Positions 34,801 through 46,239 of a stretch of DNA of 64,000 bases are shown one piece after another. Location: assembly GCF_029873635.1 (NCBI RefSeq), contig NC_080420.1, positions 34,122,231 to 34,186,230 of the forward strand. Reading direction: 5' to 3'. The notes below the pieces were generated by a model. The model did no database searches. It was not told where the DNA came from and saw only the letters and a program-made list of their open reading frames with translations. Origin of the DNA: Malania oleifera (taxonomy: Eukaryota; Streptophyta; Magnoliopsida; Santalales; Ximeniaceae). Position numbers and translations under genes: made by a program. The first letter of the stretch is position 1, and each line of letters starts with the position of its first letter.

Positions 34801-34942
34801 TTAAACCCTGCCTCTCCCCCCTGTCTCTGTCTCTCTCTCTAACATATGCTAATTTAGTTCAGTGCCCGTTGCATTCCTTATATATCTCTCTCTTGAATTG
34901 CTGTTACCATAACGGCATTCTGGAAAACCCTGAAGCCATTCC

Positions 34943-37873
34943 ATGCTCAGTTACTTTCATCAATGGAGAATCCTACGTTCTACTCGAAATTCTTTAGTCC
35001 TAAGTCCAGTCGCGTCTCTCTTGTTCAATAAACCCTCAGTTTCCGCTGCAGCAGCCTACGACGATTACACCGCCGACGATACTTACGCTTTTAACCCTAG
35101 AGACGTGGTTCGTGAAATTCTCCTAGGTTTGAAAGCCTTCGGCACTAGAAAATTTCTTCAAGATCCTTCCTTTCGAACTCTTTTTTTGATATTAAGTGCC
35201 CCTCAAGCTGATCGAATCATTGACAGCTTGAGGCTTGAGAACCAAGAGTCTGCCGTGGTGTTTTTTGATTTGTTGAGAAATGAGTATGGATTTCGGCATT
35301 CTAGGGTTTCATGGCTCGTCATTTCGCACATTTTGGCAGGAAACATGCGGCGAAACGAGTTGTGCCTGATGTTGAAGCAGATGGTGGAAGAAGAAGGTGC
35401 GTGCGAAGTTTCTTCTCGCGGGATCATTGCTTTTGGTTGCTGAGAAAATAATGAAAGGGCAAAAAAAAAAAAAAAATTGAACGGCAAAATGATAATTGAT
35501 GTTAAGTCGGTCAATTTGTTGTAATGAGCACAACTAAACCTATGTTTGGAGAGGTCTTAGATATAGAATTATAGTGGAAAGTAAAAAATTCTGCCATATT
35601 TTTATAGCAACCAAATATAGCAAGTTATTGGCAACTGTAGTTACAGCCTTACTACAAGTAATTCTTTAACTGTTTTTAGCTCAAACAAGTAAGTAAATTC
35701 AATTGATTGTGAATAATTCATGGTTCCGGATCGCTATTCAATATTATCAGTTACATACTGAAAAGCTTGTGGGTATTATCTTTCTCATTTTGTTTGTATA
35801 TATCTTGTGATGCCAATAGGCTCTGGATCTGCACCAGCTCTATGTGAACTTCTGCGTGATAGCTTCAAACATTGGGATTCAAGCGGTGTTGTGTGGGATA
35901 TGTTGGTTTTTGCTTATTCAAGATCCGATATGATTTGTGATGCCCTTTTTGTTCTTGCCAAAATGAAAGACCTTAATTTCCAACCTTCCATGCCGACTTA
36001 CAACAGTTTGTTGCACAATTTGAGACACACTGATATTATGTGGGACATATATGATGAAATCAAATCCAGTGGTATTTCTCATAGTGAATACACTAATTCC
36101 ATCCTTATAGATGGCCTTTGCAGGCAATCCAAGCTACAAGAAGCTGTTTTGTTCCTTCTGGAAACCTTTGGCAAGGAGTTTGAGCCTTCTGTTGTGTCAT
36201 TCAATACACTCATGTCAGAATTCTGTAAAATTGGCTTCTTAGATGTTGCAAAGTCATTTTTATGTATGATGCTTAAGTTTGGCATTTTTCCTGATGCCTT
36301 CAGTTACAATATTCTCATTCATGGGTTGTGTATAGCTGGTTGTGTGGAAGAAGCATTGGAGTTTTCAAATGACATGCAGCGGCATGGTGTGGAGCCGGAT
36401 GTAGTAACCTATAACATTCTTGCCAAAGGTTTTCGCCTACTGGGTTTGATGAGTGGAGCTTGGAAGTTCATTCAGGACCTTTTGCATAAAGGATTGAATC
36501 CAGATATTTTTACATATACAATATTAATCTGTGGACATTGCCAAGCAGGCAACATTGATGAAGGCTTTAAGTTGTGGAAAGAGATGTTTTCACGGGGTTT
36601 TCAGTTGAATGTCATTTTGTACAGTGTATTTCTTAGCAGTTTGTGTAAGAGTGGGCATGTTAATGAAGCAATTAGATTGTTTTATGAAATGGAAGCATCT
36701 GGCTTGAAACCAGACCTCATAACATATTCTATTCTCATTCATGGTCTCTGCAAGCAAGGAGAATTACAAAGGGCTATTCAATTATATAATGAGATGTGCT
36801 CAAAGCAAATCTTCCCTAATTCTTTCGCACATGGTTCTATCTTGTTGGGCCTATGTGAGAAAGGGATGATATTTAAAGCACAGATGTATTTTGATACCTT
36901 AACAGAAGGTGGCTTGTCAGAGGATATTGTCCTCTACAATATTATGATTGATGGATATGCAAAAGTGGGTAATATTGGGAATGCTGTACAATTATACAAA
37001 AAGATAACTGAGAGAGGAATTGCTCCAAGTATTGTTACTTTTAATTCTCTTATTTATGGGTTTTGTAAGACTGATAAACTAGCTGAGGCTAGAAGTTTGT
37101 TAGATTCCATCAAGTTGTATGGGTTGGTACCAAGTGCAGTAACTTACACAACTCTAATTAATGCATACTGTGAAAAGGGAAATATGCATGCCATGTTTGA
37201 ACTAATTCAGGACATGGAAGCAAAAGCTGTAGAGCCAACTCACGTTACTTGGACTGTAGTTCTGAAAGGACTCTGCAGACAGAGAAGGCTGCAAGAATCC
37301 ATTCAATTACTTGAGGATATGTATTCTAAGGGTCTGCATCCAGATCAAATCACGTATAATATCATCATCCAATGTTTCTGCAAAGCTAGAGACATGAAAA
37401 AAGCTTTTGAATTACATGATGAGATGTTACTGCATGATCTTCAGCCTAGCCCTGTTACTTATTATCTTCTTATCAATGGGCTTTGTCTGGATGGTGACTT
37501 GGGTGGGGCTGATGAACTGATGGTTACTCTTCAGGCTCAAAATATCAGATTGACAAAAGTTGCTTACACGACATTAATAAAAGCACACTGTGCAAAAGGT
37601 ACTGTAAATAAGGCAGCAGTTCTCTTCCATCAGATGGTGGAGAAGGGGTTTGAAATCTCAATCAGAGACTATAGTGCTGTAATTAATAGATTGTGCAAAA
37701 GGTGTTTTATAACTGACGCCAAAATGTTCTTCGGTATGATGTTAGCTGATGGCATTTCTCCTGATCAAGAAATCTGTGGTGTGTTGCTTGATGCATTCCA
37801 TCGAGCTGGTGATCTCAATTCAATATTTGAATATCTTGCTGAAATGATCAAATGTGGGTTAGAGCCTGATTAA
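34943..37873 (+). CDS. P-class pentatricopeptide repeat protein, two exons
   Basis: Predicted organellar RNA-binding protein, similar to Arabidopsis At1g13630 (recognised from memory). Exon 1 is 34943-35396. The intron 35397-35819 (423 bases) begins GTGCGT and ends ATAG. Exon 2 is 35820-37873. The junction keeps the frame, completing a Gly codon in an E-E-E-G-S-G-S-A sequence, and gives 835 residues. Without splicing the frame ends at 35443. The first 35 or so residues are rich in Arg, Ser and Leu with few acids, as in mitochondrial or plastid transit peptides. From about residue 165 to the end there are roughly nineteen 35-residue repeats of the T-Y-N-x-L-I-x-G-x-C type, most ending G-x-x-P-D/S, which is the P class. 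No E, DYW or SMR domain is seen. Such proteins bind single organellar transcripts for processing, stability or splicing. The target cannot be read here. The frame is intact. Confidence 0.9.
35397..35819 (+). other. Intron of the PPR gene
   Basis: GT-AG intron, AT-rich relative to the exons, with a T-rich stretch (TTATCTTTCTCATTTTGTTTG) just before the acceptor. It contains an in-frame stop soon after the donor and no open frame across it. A 15-base A run lies at 35462-35476. Confidence 0.8.
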
Positions 37874-38516
37874 AATCACTGAACTCACAAGGAATTGATT
37901 CTTGCGCTTTTCACAAATGGAAAGATTTTGGTTCACACAAAAGTTCAGCACATCAGGTATTATACCATATGTATAATTTTTTTATAATTGCTTCACTCGT
38001 GGAATTAAGTTAAATCAGAGATGAAACCTATTTCACACGCTATAAGTAGAAATACGGGCTAAAATGTGCTAATTGTAGAATCCAATTTGGCATAGGGTTC
38101 CCAAGCGTACTGGAAAAATTACACTTATTCGTACATGGTGGTAACTGGTAACGTTGTTAGTTACCGGTCAATCTGGTAGACTACAATTGTGTGTGTGTGT
38201 GTATATATGTGAATGGCTGGTGCTTGGCAATTAAAGGAATTCCTTAATTATTGTCAGATAAAAAAGGTGCTCTTAACTTGTCAAGTTGTTCTGTCTTGAT
38301 GTTTTTATATTAATCAAAACAGAACAAAGGAAACATAGAAAACTGAAAGACAAGAAAAACGGAAGAAAAGATAATGCAAAACAAAACCCAAAGAAATGGA
38401 GGAAAATTCTATCCAAAAACCCTAAATGTAGTTTTGTGTTATTAATTCTTTTTCCCCTTAGTTCATTTGCTTATAGTCATAATTGTTTATCACTGAATTT
38501 TCAACAGATGAATTCC
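37874..38516. other. 3' flank of the PPR gene
   Basis: No second gene. This part should hold the 3' untranslated region. A (GT)n run lies at 38188-38202. The open frame at 38286-38597 is lysine-rich low-complexity sequence that runs into a SINE fragment, so it is not taken as a gene. Confidence 0.5.
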
Positions 38517-38573
38517 GTGGTCCGCTCCTTCCCTGGACCCTGCATGCAGGAGCTTTATTCACCGGGCTGCCCT
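38517..38573 (+). mobile_element. 3' fragment of an Au-type SINE
   Basis: The segment from GGTCCGCTCCTTCCC to ACCGGGCTGCCCT matches the 3' end of the Au SINE family as I recall it (a conserved TTCCC-GGACCC block and an AGCTTT-CACCGGGCTGCCC end). The tRNA-like 5' part is missing. The copy is on the plus strand, 650 bases after the PPR stop codon. Confidence 0.65.
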
Positions 38574-38869
38574 GACAACTTGTGTGAAGTAAGATAAATA
38601 GTTAATTTTTTTATCAGCTGTTCATGCCAATCGGCATGTTGAATCTGAATAATTACAATGAGTTGAACTGTTTATCTGAGAAAGAAAAGCACATGGCGAA
38701 TGTATATAGAACTATAGAAGGAATATCTTCTGACTAGTTATAACTTCTGTAGAGACAGATGCTTTAGCGTCTACACGCATGCACAATGACACATGTTGTC
38801 TTTTGCTAAGGACACATGTCATTACGCAAAAGATAATTTCAGTAATTTGGAAAGGAACAAGAACAATGT

Positions 38870-39047
38870 AAAAAAAAAAAAAAAGTGCCCAAAGCTCCCA
38901 TGTATGCGGGGTCTGGGGAAGGGGTGGATCACAATGGATCTATAGTATGCAGCCTTACCTTGCATTTTTGCAAGAGGCTATTTCCACGCCTCGAACCTGT
39001 GACCTCCAGGTCACACGGCGACGACCTTACTGTTGCGCCTAAGTTCT
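38870..39047 (-). mobile_element. Full-length Au-type SINE
   Basis: Minus strand: a tRNA-like head with an A box (GGCGCAACAGTAAGG) and a B box (GGTTCGAGGCG), a middle with TGCAAGGTAAGGCTGC, the TTCCCCAGACCC block, and a tail of 15 T. Au-family SINEs end in T rather than A, as here. The 3' end lacks the CCGGG segment seen in the other copy. No clear target duplication was found. It would have been transcribed by RNA polymerase III. Confidence 0.75.
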
Positions 39048-41190
39048 TTGATATTCTTGAAAGGACAAAAAGAGATATTTGTCACTAATATGATATTTGC
39101 CAAAATATTTTGGATTTTGTGAGTTTTAGATGAATATGTTAGAAAATCAGGTTATGCTACCCTCAAGAAATATTACGTACATGATACAACTATTTGAAGC
39201 TTTAAATTATCATAGATCAAAATTCAGTGCATTCTGTCTGATCAACAACTAGTCAAATTGTTGTAGGTTAAGTTGATGTGACTTTGGCGAACTAGTAACG
39301 AAGAATGTAAAGTTGGTTGAAAGATTGGGTCATAATAGCATGACAATCTTGGCTGCAATGGGTGCCTCAAAAATTTTAGAGAAGCTGAATTTTCATGCAT
39401 AATAGCTGATTGTAGTACTTGAAATGCCATGCTAGCATTACTAGTTATTATTTTGACATGAGAAGGAGACAAGTCAACATTAACCTTACCTGTCTTTGGG
39501 GGGAAAAAGAAAAGAGAAAATGAGGCTAGGACTGGGCTTTAAACTTGCATAAACCAAGGTTCAAGCCTCTCCTTGGTTTATTTGCTTGCCTCACCTTGCA
39601 GCACCAATAACTAACTCATAAGGAGCTAATTGCTTGCCATCATAATCAACAAATCATTCACAACAACAGTAATGATATTTGTCTTTATACGTGAATGGCA
39701 TTGTAGTAACTTTTGCAATTTCCCGTTGAGTGGATTTCGCCACTTTTTTTTTCAATCTTTGGACAGAAGATAGAAAATGAAAAACCAGTGACATTTGAGC
39801 AGTTATGTTCCATTTTAATTTTTAAAAATAATAGAGCTAGAAAGCCTGGGGGACATGGTTAACAAGATCATTTGAATAAGCCAGGTAACTGGTTTCTGAA
39901 TCTATGCAAAGATCCAACCAAATTCATGTAGAGCTCAATACTTCATTAATAATTTGTATGGTCACAAGGTATATTTTACCATGCCTTTATTTGTTGGTTT
40001 TTACGGTATTGAAGATGAATACTTGGTTTTATTGGTGTTTGTATGCATCCAGTAGAATCATAAAGAGGTTAACAAGGACAAAATAATGGCCATATCATGC
40101 AATTTTTAAAACAAAAATGTTTAATAATTAGTTTTGAAGTATATAACCATGGGCACTTGTGAACAAATATCCAACATGGATTGGCACGAGTGTCATTTTG
40201 AATAATCAATGATATGGTAACTTTCATCTAGATGTGTCCGAAAAATAATAGGTTCAGTCACTTTACCATTAATTAGGGTTTCCTCTGCTGTTAAATGTTG
40301 CTGGTTTTGCTAACAGAAAGAGGCCTTTACTAGTAATCTAGTTTTTCCCCCCTCTTTGTTTTCCACTTTTCCTTTGATTATCATCTTGTTTCTGTGAATT
40401 CCTAACAATTTGAAGACAATGACCTAGAGCTTCCTCCCTATAAGGCTTCACCTGCTTTCCATGCAGTTGTTAACTTGATGATTTCTTGGACTGGTGGAAT
40501 CAGCCACCATATGGTTTTGACATTAGTGGATAGCTTTCTAGCAGTTGAAAAATTGCAGTGTTAATTGTATCAGTAGGATTATAGGGCAGAAGCTGGGGTA
40601 GGCATTATGGTGAAGACATTTATAAAAGTGAGTCTGGGTTATGGGGTTCAATTTTTACAATTAAGAGGATAACACACTATGTGCTCCATATAAGATCGCA
40701 TAAACCCATCCCTGGTTCATTTATTGATCTACTGTAAACTTTGTTTTCTTAAATTAAAAAGAAAAAACACTTGTGTATTCACTCTTCCCTTCTCTTTTGC
40801 AGATAACTTTGACTAGGAGTGGGGAAGTTTTGCACATCATTGACCTGGTAGGTCGTTTCATGACTATTGTCAATAGTAATAAAGCTAGACCTAAAGCAGG
40901 TTGTTGCATCTATAAATCAGACTGCTACTTTTCACACTTTTCACTGCAGGAGCTTCCTGTGATGCTGTGTTCGCTGTTATGAAGCATTGCCATTTCACTT
41001 GAATGGCATGTTAGTTTTCCTGTTTTGGACATGTGTTTGACACAGATGCTTTTGACATGTCCATCTTACAGTTTGACACAGATGAGGCAACTTTAGAAAT
41101 TGTTCAAATGATCTGGGTGTTCCTTTTTTTTTTTTTTCTTTTTGTAATATTGGAAAATGTTAGTTTAAAAAATAAAAAGAGATGTTAAAA
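39048..41190. other. Intergenic sequence, no gene seen
   Basis: Low-density sequence between the SINE and the local duplication. Open frames are short, without recognisable domains or good coding composition. Confidence 0.5.
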
Positions 41191-41412
41191 CTTGAAATTT
41201 AGAGGGAGGAGGACTTCCTACTTGAAGCTTTTCCACTCTGGAAAACCCTAGATGGTCTTGTGCATTAAGCTTGCACTTAATATACCAGTTGTAACTTGTA
41301 AGTTGATTTTTTGTTTGCACTCTTGCAGTCTTTAGGCTTTGACATAACCAACTTGTTTTCACATTTAGTAGGTATGTTGTATTTATATATCTCTATATTT
41401 TTATATAATTAC
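41191..41412 (+). repeat. Local direct duplication, copy 1
   Basis: Diverged copy of 42045-42265. Shared blocks include GAGGGAGGAGG, TTGAAGCTTTT or GGAAGCTTTT, AAAGCTTGCAC or TAAGCTTGCAC, and a TTTGACAT-ACCAACTT-TTTTCACATTTA run. The two copies are in the same orientation with 850 bases between their starts. Confidence 0.7.
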
Positions 41413-42044
41413 ATCCATGTTTTTTTTTAATTTTTCTGTGTTGCCATGTTTGTGTAGAGTCGTGCGCTATGCTTGTGTCTTTCAGACACAGACAGGTGAT
41501 CTTCCAGGCCCTTTGGGAACCTGCATTACTACCAACCAAAGCAAAATTTTAGGCAGAGGGATAACATGATAAGTAGCCTATACCATCTTGCTTCAATTGT
41601 TTGAAGTGTTATTTAGTTATTATCCGAAAGAGAGAACCTGAATATTATCTAGTTTAGGTGCTGGGGAGGGAAGGAGCAGGCAGCCTTGCCCTTTTTTTTT
41701 TGTGGGGTTAAGATGGGAAAGGAGGTGTTAAGGAATCACACATCTGCATGGACAAATAACACTGATGAAATAGCATAAAAAACCACCCTACACTTGAAAA
41801 GCCTAGGTGATTTTTAGAGGCAAGGAAGCCCCTTTGAGAACGAAGGTGAAGGATAAAATCCATCAGAGCAACAATGTTCTAGGGCCGATTCCAATGAAAT
41901 GCAGGCACAACCTTGACTCAGTTTCTATATTCAACATTGAGTGCAGGAAGGAAGCAACTTCCATTTAATGTGTCATGTAAAAAGCCAAGGATTAAATTGT
42001 TCTTCAGGCTATCTAGGCCCTAACATACCTCTCATAGTTGAAGG

Positions 42045-42265
42045 TTAAAAAAATTTGAGGGAGGAGGGCTTCTCCTGGAAGCTTTTTCATTTTGGAAAAA
42101 CTCTAAAAATGTGCTCTGCACAAAGCTTGCACATCTTCTGGGAAGGCTACCACTTGTTAAGTTAGTTTTGTGCTTGCACTTTTACTATATTTTAAGCTTT
42201 GACATTACCAACTTCTTTTCACATTTATTTGATATGTTGTATTCATATATATAAATCTTCATATT
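42045..42265 (+). repeat. Local direct duplication, copy 2
   Basis: Second copy of the segment at 41191-41412. Neither copy is coding. By eye they are roughly 75% identical, so the duplication is not recent. A short mobile element present twice is the alternative to a tandem segmental duplication. Confidence 0.7.
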
Positions 42266-42988
42266 TATATAGTTATATAATAATTAATATGTATGTGTGT
42301 TTGTGAACGCATGCCATGTTGCTGGCTCTATGATTTTCTAGATTTTGCTGTGTCACTGCTTGGATCTGTCCTATGTCCATGCCCTCATTCATGCTTCCTA
42401 GATCTCTTGCAATCCCAGCTTTCTATTGTTTTTATCTCTCAGTGATGGAAGTTATGTGAACCATCAAAGGCACATAAATAGTGCTTGACACAACATTTTC
42501 TTGTGTTCCAATTACATATTCAGGCAGGATAATCTTCTTTCATAGGAGTCGGCCTACTGATGGCACATATGCAAGTTGTCAAAGGGAATTGATGAAATGC
42601 ACCCCAAATCATAAAGAGCTTGTGGTGGCCTGAGTATTGACAGCTTATGGATTCTTCTATACAATAATTTGATCTTGGAGCTCAAAGAGTAAGCATTTTT
42701 TCTTCTTTATTATTTGAAGTATTCTGATTTTTATGAGAATTACTGAAAAATTTTGAGGGGAATTTAAACTTGACAGCTGAACAATATTTTGTATCCCCTT
42801 AGCGTCTCACTTGACTCTGTTATTTGTAAGATGAGTTCTTGCTCTCAGTCTTTAACCAATACAGGGAATGTTTGGGCACTGTAAGCCAAAGATGTACCAC
42901 TAAATCCTTGAACCCAGAAATAACATCTTTCAGAAGATCTTGAAGATTAGAACTTTTCTTTCTATTGAGGTTGAATTTGCGCCCTTGC

Positions 42989-43318
42989 GCCATGTTTGGT
43001 AGGGAGAAAGAAAAGATGAAGGAAAAAGGGTTGTGGAAAAAGGGTAGTGAAAAAAATCCTTCTTCCCCTTTGTTTGGTTGGTGAAAAGTTGAGGAAAGAA
43101 AATGGGGAGAAAGTTTCAAAATCTCCCCAAAAGTTGTAGAAAAATAGATCTGCCCATGAACTCATTGAGTGATGGTCCTCCATTTTCTCTTGTTCAATCA
43201 AACAGGATGGAAATGAAAGCGCACTTTCTTTGCTTCCTTTACTCCCCTATACTTTTCCCTTTCCCTTCTTTTTCCTTCCTCCTTCCTCTCCTTTTTCTTA
43301 CTCATTGCCAAACATGGC
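42989..43318 (+). mobile_element. MITE-like element with terminal inverted repeats
   Basis: The ends GCCATGTTTGGTAGGGAG and (reversed) GCCATGTTTGGCAATGAG are inverted copies of each other, with the match continuing into purine-rich AGAAAGAAAA-like sequence. The 330-base element has no coding capacity. The flanks show no certain target duplication, so the superfamily stays open. The purine/pyrimidine asymmetry of the two halves means it could fold into a long hairpin. Confidence 0.65.
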
Positions 43319-44784
43319 ATTAAAGTTTTGATCTGCTTTTTATGCTTCGCCAGTAAATGTTCGATTGATGGTCCTACGCTCATATTCCCCTAGATGGATG
43401 CATTGCATGACGTCTCAAGTCATTTGCATGGCAGGATCACAAGGATGGGAGTTTGGATCTGTTGTGTGTTGGGAGCATTGCATACCCTTAATGCCAGAAA
43501 CTGGATTTTTTTTTTTTTTAATTTATAAGCTTGAGCCAATATAGCAGGCCTCACTTGATACTGACAGTCCATGGTTGAATTATGAAAACTTTTAACACGA
43601 GTCAATGAGCCAACACAGAATTTTAGCCATCAAAGTTGTGGTTTTACTGTTGAACCAATAGATAGGTGGCTAGGATCATCAACTGTCCATGGCACCCCTC
43701 TTGAATTATTTTTCTGTTGTGCAGGAGAGAAGTGCTTGGTATGTGGTGGGTGCTAGGAGAAGAGTTGGGTCATTGTTAAAAGCTTTTATGATCTGCAACC
43801 AGAACAGCTCTGGGGGAGATTTTGTTTAGCATGCAAAATAAAACCAAATGGATGGACTTGAAATGAGGCAAATGTTTCTGGTGCAGGTCATCAGTTGTTT
43901 GCAGGTTCTAGTGGAACGGCTAACCTAGGTGCTGATTTCTCTCCTTTTCCTTCTCCCTCCCTTCCCACAAAGGTTCTTTAGGGTGCCATCATTGTTGTTA
44001 TATTTTGAAAACTAATAAATTAAAAATCAATTATACCCAGGATTCACAGATGCAAGAAATTGAAGCTGTGACTGGAGGGAATGAAGCCGGCACATGCAAT
44101 CAAGAGCAGTCTTTGCCAAAGCAGAAGATGCAAAAAATTTTGAACTTCTTATAGGCAAGTATTTTGGTCATAGAGGTCTTGCATGCTATTAGGTATGCTC
44201 TAGATTAGTGCAAAAACTGAGCAGTAGCTTCTAATCTTGAGCAATTGCTTCAAAATGACAGGAAATGCGTGCTCCGCCCTCTCAGCAATCAACCATGGTT
44301 GTCCAGCTGTATGGAATCCCCTGGGGAATGAAAATGATAGGTAGACCAGGAGGGGGTGGAAGACTTACTGCAAGTAATCCTTACGATTCAATACCTTTTT
44401 GGCACACCAATTATTGGTTCGATTTGAATAAATCACCTCCTACTGTAATTCAATGATTGAATGAAATGCTATTCAATAAAATTTGTTTTTGTGGGATGCA
44501 ACATGAGCTCAATATTCAAATCTATCACTTAATTTCTTCACGCTCTCCTTTTAAAATTTCATTCCAAATTACATGTTTGCGTAAATATAAAATGTGCTGG
44601 ATGTTTCATTTGATGATAATCTTAGGACAGATCGGACATGAAGCTTTCTCCTTTTATGCAAAAATTGTGGCCAGTGTTAAAAGCTTCCTTCTTCAATTGG
44701 GTTTTTGTTCTTTTGATCTTGTTTATGTTGTTCGGTCTCAACTAGTAAACTTAATTCTTTTGGAAAATTAATACTCTTCCACAC
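43319..44784. other. Intergenic sequence 3' of the UGT gene
   Basis: No gene recognised. Open frames at 44265-44456 and 44457-44771 have no recognisable domain and are not supported. The last few hundred bases should contain the UGT 3' untranslated region, on the minus strand. Confidence 0.5.
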
Positions 44785-46239
44785 TTAAAATGGGAGCACT
44801 TTAGTCCTCTCTCGTCGGTGGACTTCTGTCACCTGATGAAGTTGGGCCAACTCTTTCACCAGGGCATGTAAATCCCTAAAAGAGCTTCCACCTTCCTCCA
44901 CCGCACCAAATGCCTTCGCCCTCAGCTCCTCTGCTCTCTTCCTCTGTGGCACATCCTCGCTCATTGACTCGGCAATGGTCCGAGCCAACTCGGCCGAGTC
45001 AGGCACTGCATCCTCACCCTCGCACACCTGGACGGCCGCCCCCATGTCCTCCACCAACAGCCTTGCATTCACAAACTGGTCCGCCTCCATAGGCCACCCA
45101 AGTATCAGTACCCCTGCCCCTATCCCTTCCAACATCGAGTTCCACCCACAGTGACTCAAGAACCCGCTCACGGCTCGGTGACTCAGTATCGACTTTTGCG
45201 GGGCCCAACCCCTTATCACCATACCCCTTTCCGCAACTCGTTCTTCGAACCCATCTGGGACGGCCCCAGAGGACCTGCCTGCCTCCGGTTCGGGCATCCC
45301 CGACTTGACCACCCAAACAAATCGGGTCCCACTCCGTTCCAGACCCGAAGCTAGGGCCTCCAACTGGGTCCTCTTCAGCAATTTCTGACTCCCAAAGCAC
45401 ACGTACAGAACAGACCCATCCGGCTGCCCATCTAGCCATGGCAGCACATGGGCGCCCAATTCTGAATCGGGGTTAGTCCGGTCTATTGGTTCTGCCCCGC
45501 CCATCAAGCTGAGCGGGCCAATTCCGTAGATCCGCCCGTTTTTCAATGTTTTCTTCAAGTGCTCCAAATACTCCCCCTCCAAAGCGTCGAAGGTATTAAA
45601 AACGCACCCCCAACTCGAACAATTTGCGATCATGCCATTCTTTATAAGCTCCCAATCGGGATCTGATTCCCTGTAGTTACGGAACACGGAAGGGAGATGC
45701 TCCTCCGCGAAGGACGGCGATCTCGGGAGTTCGGAAAACTCGACGGCGGTGGAGGAACGGACGGCGTTGATGTTAAGCCAGAGATAGTTGCTGACGGAGC
45801 TTAGGAACGCGCCGGAAGAGTAGAAAGCGATCCGGGGGATGCCGAGGTCGGCGGCGAGGTGCACGGTCCAGCCGAGGAAGAAATCGGAGACGATGGCGAG
45901 AGGCGGCGAGGGGTGTGAGTTGACCCAGTCGGAGATGGGGCTGTGGAGGCGGCCCAGGGCGGCCATGATGGGTATGTTGCCGTGGTTGCCGACGTCGCGG
46001 ACGTTTTCGGTGCCGGCGGGAAGGGAGGGGTGAGGGGGGAAGGGGAGGACTAGAGTTTGGAGGGAGGGGTGGGCGGAGAGGAGGGGGCGGAGGAGAGGTA
46101 GGTTCTTGGGAGTGACGACGACGGTGACGGCGAGGCCGCGGAGGAGGAAGTGGCGGGTGAGGTCGAGAAGGGGGAGCATGTGGCCCTGGGCTGGGTAAGG
46201 GAAAACCAGGATGTGGGGGTTGTCGCCGGAGTTGGACAT
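44785..46239 (-). CDS. Family 1 UDP-glycosyltransferase, UGT89-like
   Basis: A complete, intron-less 484-residue gene, the usual length for plant UGTs. Such enzymes move a sugar from a UDP-sugar to small molecules such as flavonols or phenolic acids in the cytosol. Catalytic His20 is in the A-Q-G-H-M motif and the partner Asp119 in V-S-D-F-F-L-G-W. The 44-residue PSPG sugar-donor box spans W345-Q388, with the W-A-P-Q start, the H-C-G-W-N-S core and a final Gln, which in this family favours UDP-glucose. The P-Y-P-A-Q-G-H-M-L-P-L-L-D start, the V-T-P-K-N-L-P segment and the G-V-L-I variant (usual G-V-P) in the PSPG box point to the UGT89 group. That group includes flavonol and hydroxybenzoate glucosyltransferases in other plants, but the acceptor here is not readable. 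The 5' half is strongly GC-rich compared with its surroundings. No frame damage is seen. Confidence 0.93.
   Translation of the reverse strand: MSNSGDNPHILVFPYPAQGHMLPLLDLTRHFLLRGLAVTVVVTPKNLPLLRPLLSAHPSLQTLVLPFPPHPSLPAGTENVRDVGNHGNIPIMAALGRLHSPISDWVNSHPSPPLAIVSDFFLGWTVHLAADLGIPRIAFYSSGAFLSSVSNYLWLNINAVRSSTAVEFSELPRSPSFAEEHLPSVFRNYRESDPDWELIKNGMIANCSSWGCVFNTFDALEGEYLEHLKKTLKNGRIYGIGPLSLMGGAEPIDRTNPDSELGAHVLPWLDGQPDGSVLYVCFGSQKLLKRTQLEALASGLERSGTRFVWVVKSGMPEPEAGRSSGAVPDGFEERVAERGMVIRGWAPQKSILSHRAVSGFLSHCGWNSMLEGIGAGVLILGWPMEADQFVNARLLVEDMGAAVQVCEGEDAVPDSAELARTIAESMSEDVPQRKRAEELRAKAFGAVEEGGSSFRDLHALVKELAQLHQVTEVHRRERTKVLPF

Noticed and set aside
38286..38597. 103-codon frame after the PPR gene
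   Set aside because: It is a Lys-rich start followed by translated SINE sequence, with no conservation signal.
39530..39625. Possible tRNA-like B box (GGTTCAAGCC) near 39560
   Set aside because: No convincing A box at proper spacing and no tRNA fold. Left as spacer.
42820..43201. Minus-strand frames of 99 and 79 codons
   Set aside because: They are Phe/Ser/Lys-rich translations of the purine/pyrimidine MITE.
45014..45439. 141-codon minus-strand frame and the plus-strand frames over 44910-45354
   Set aside because: They are shadows of the UGT gene in other frames, kept open by its GC-rich composition.
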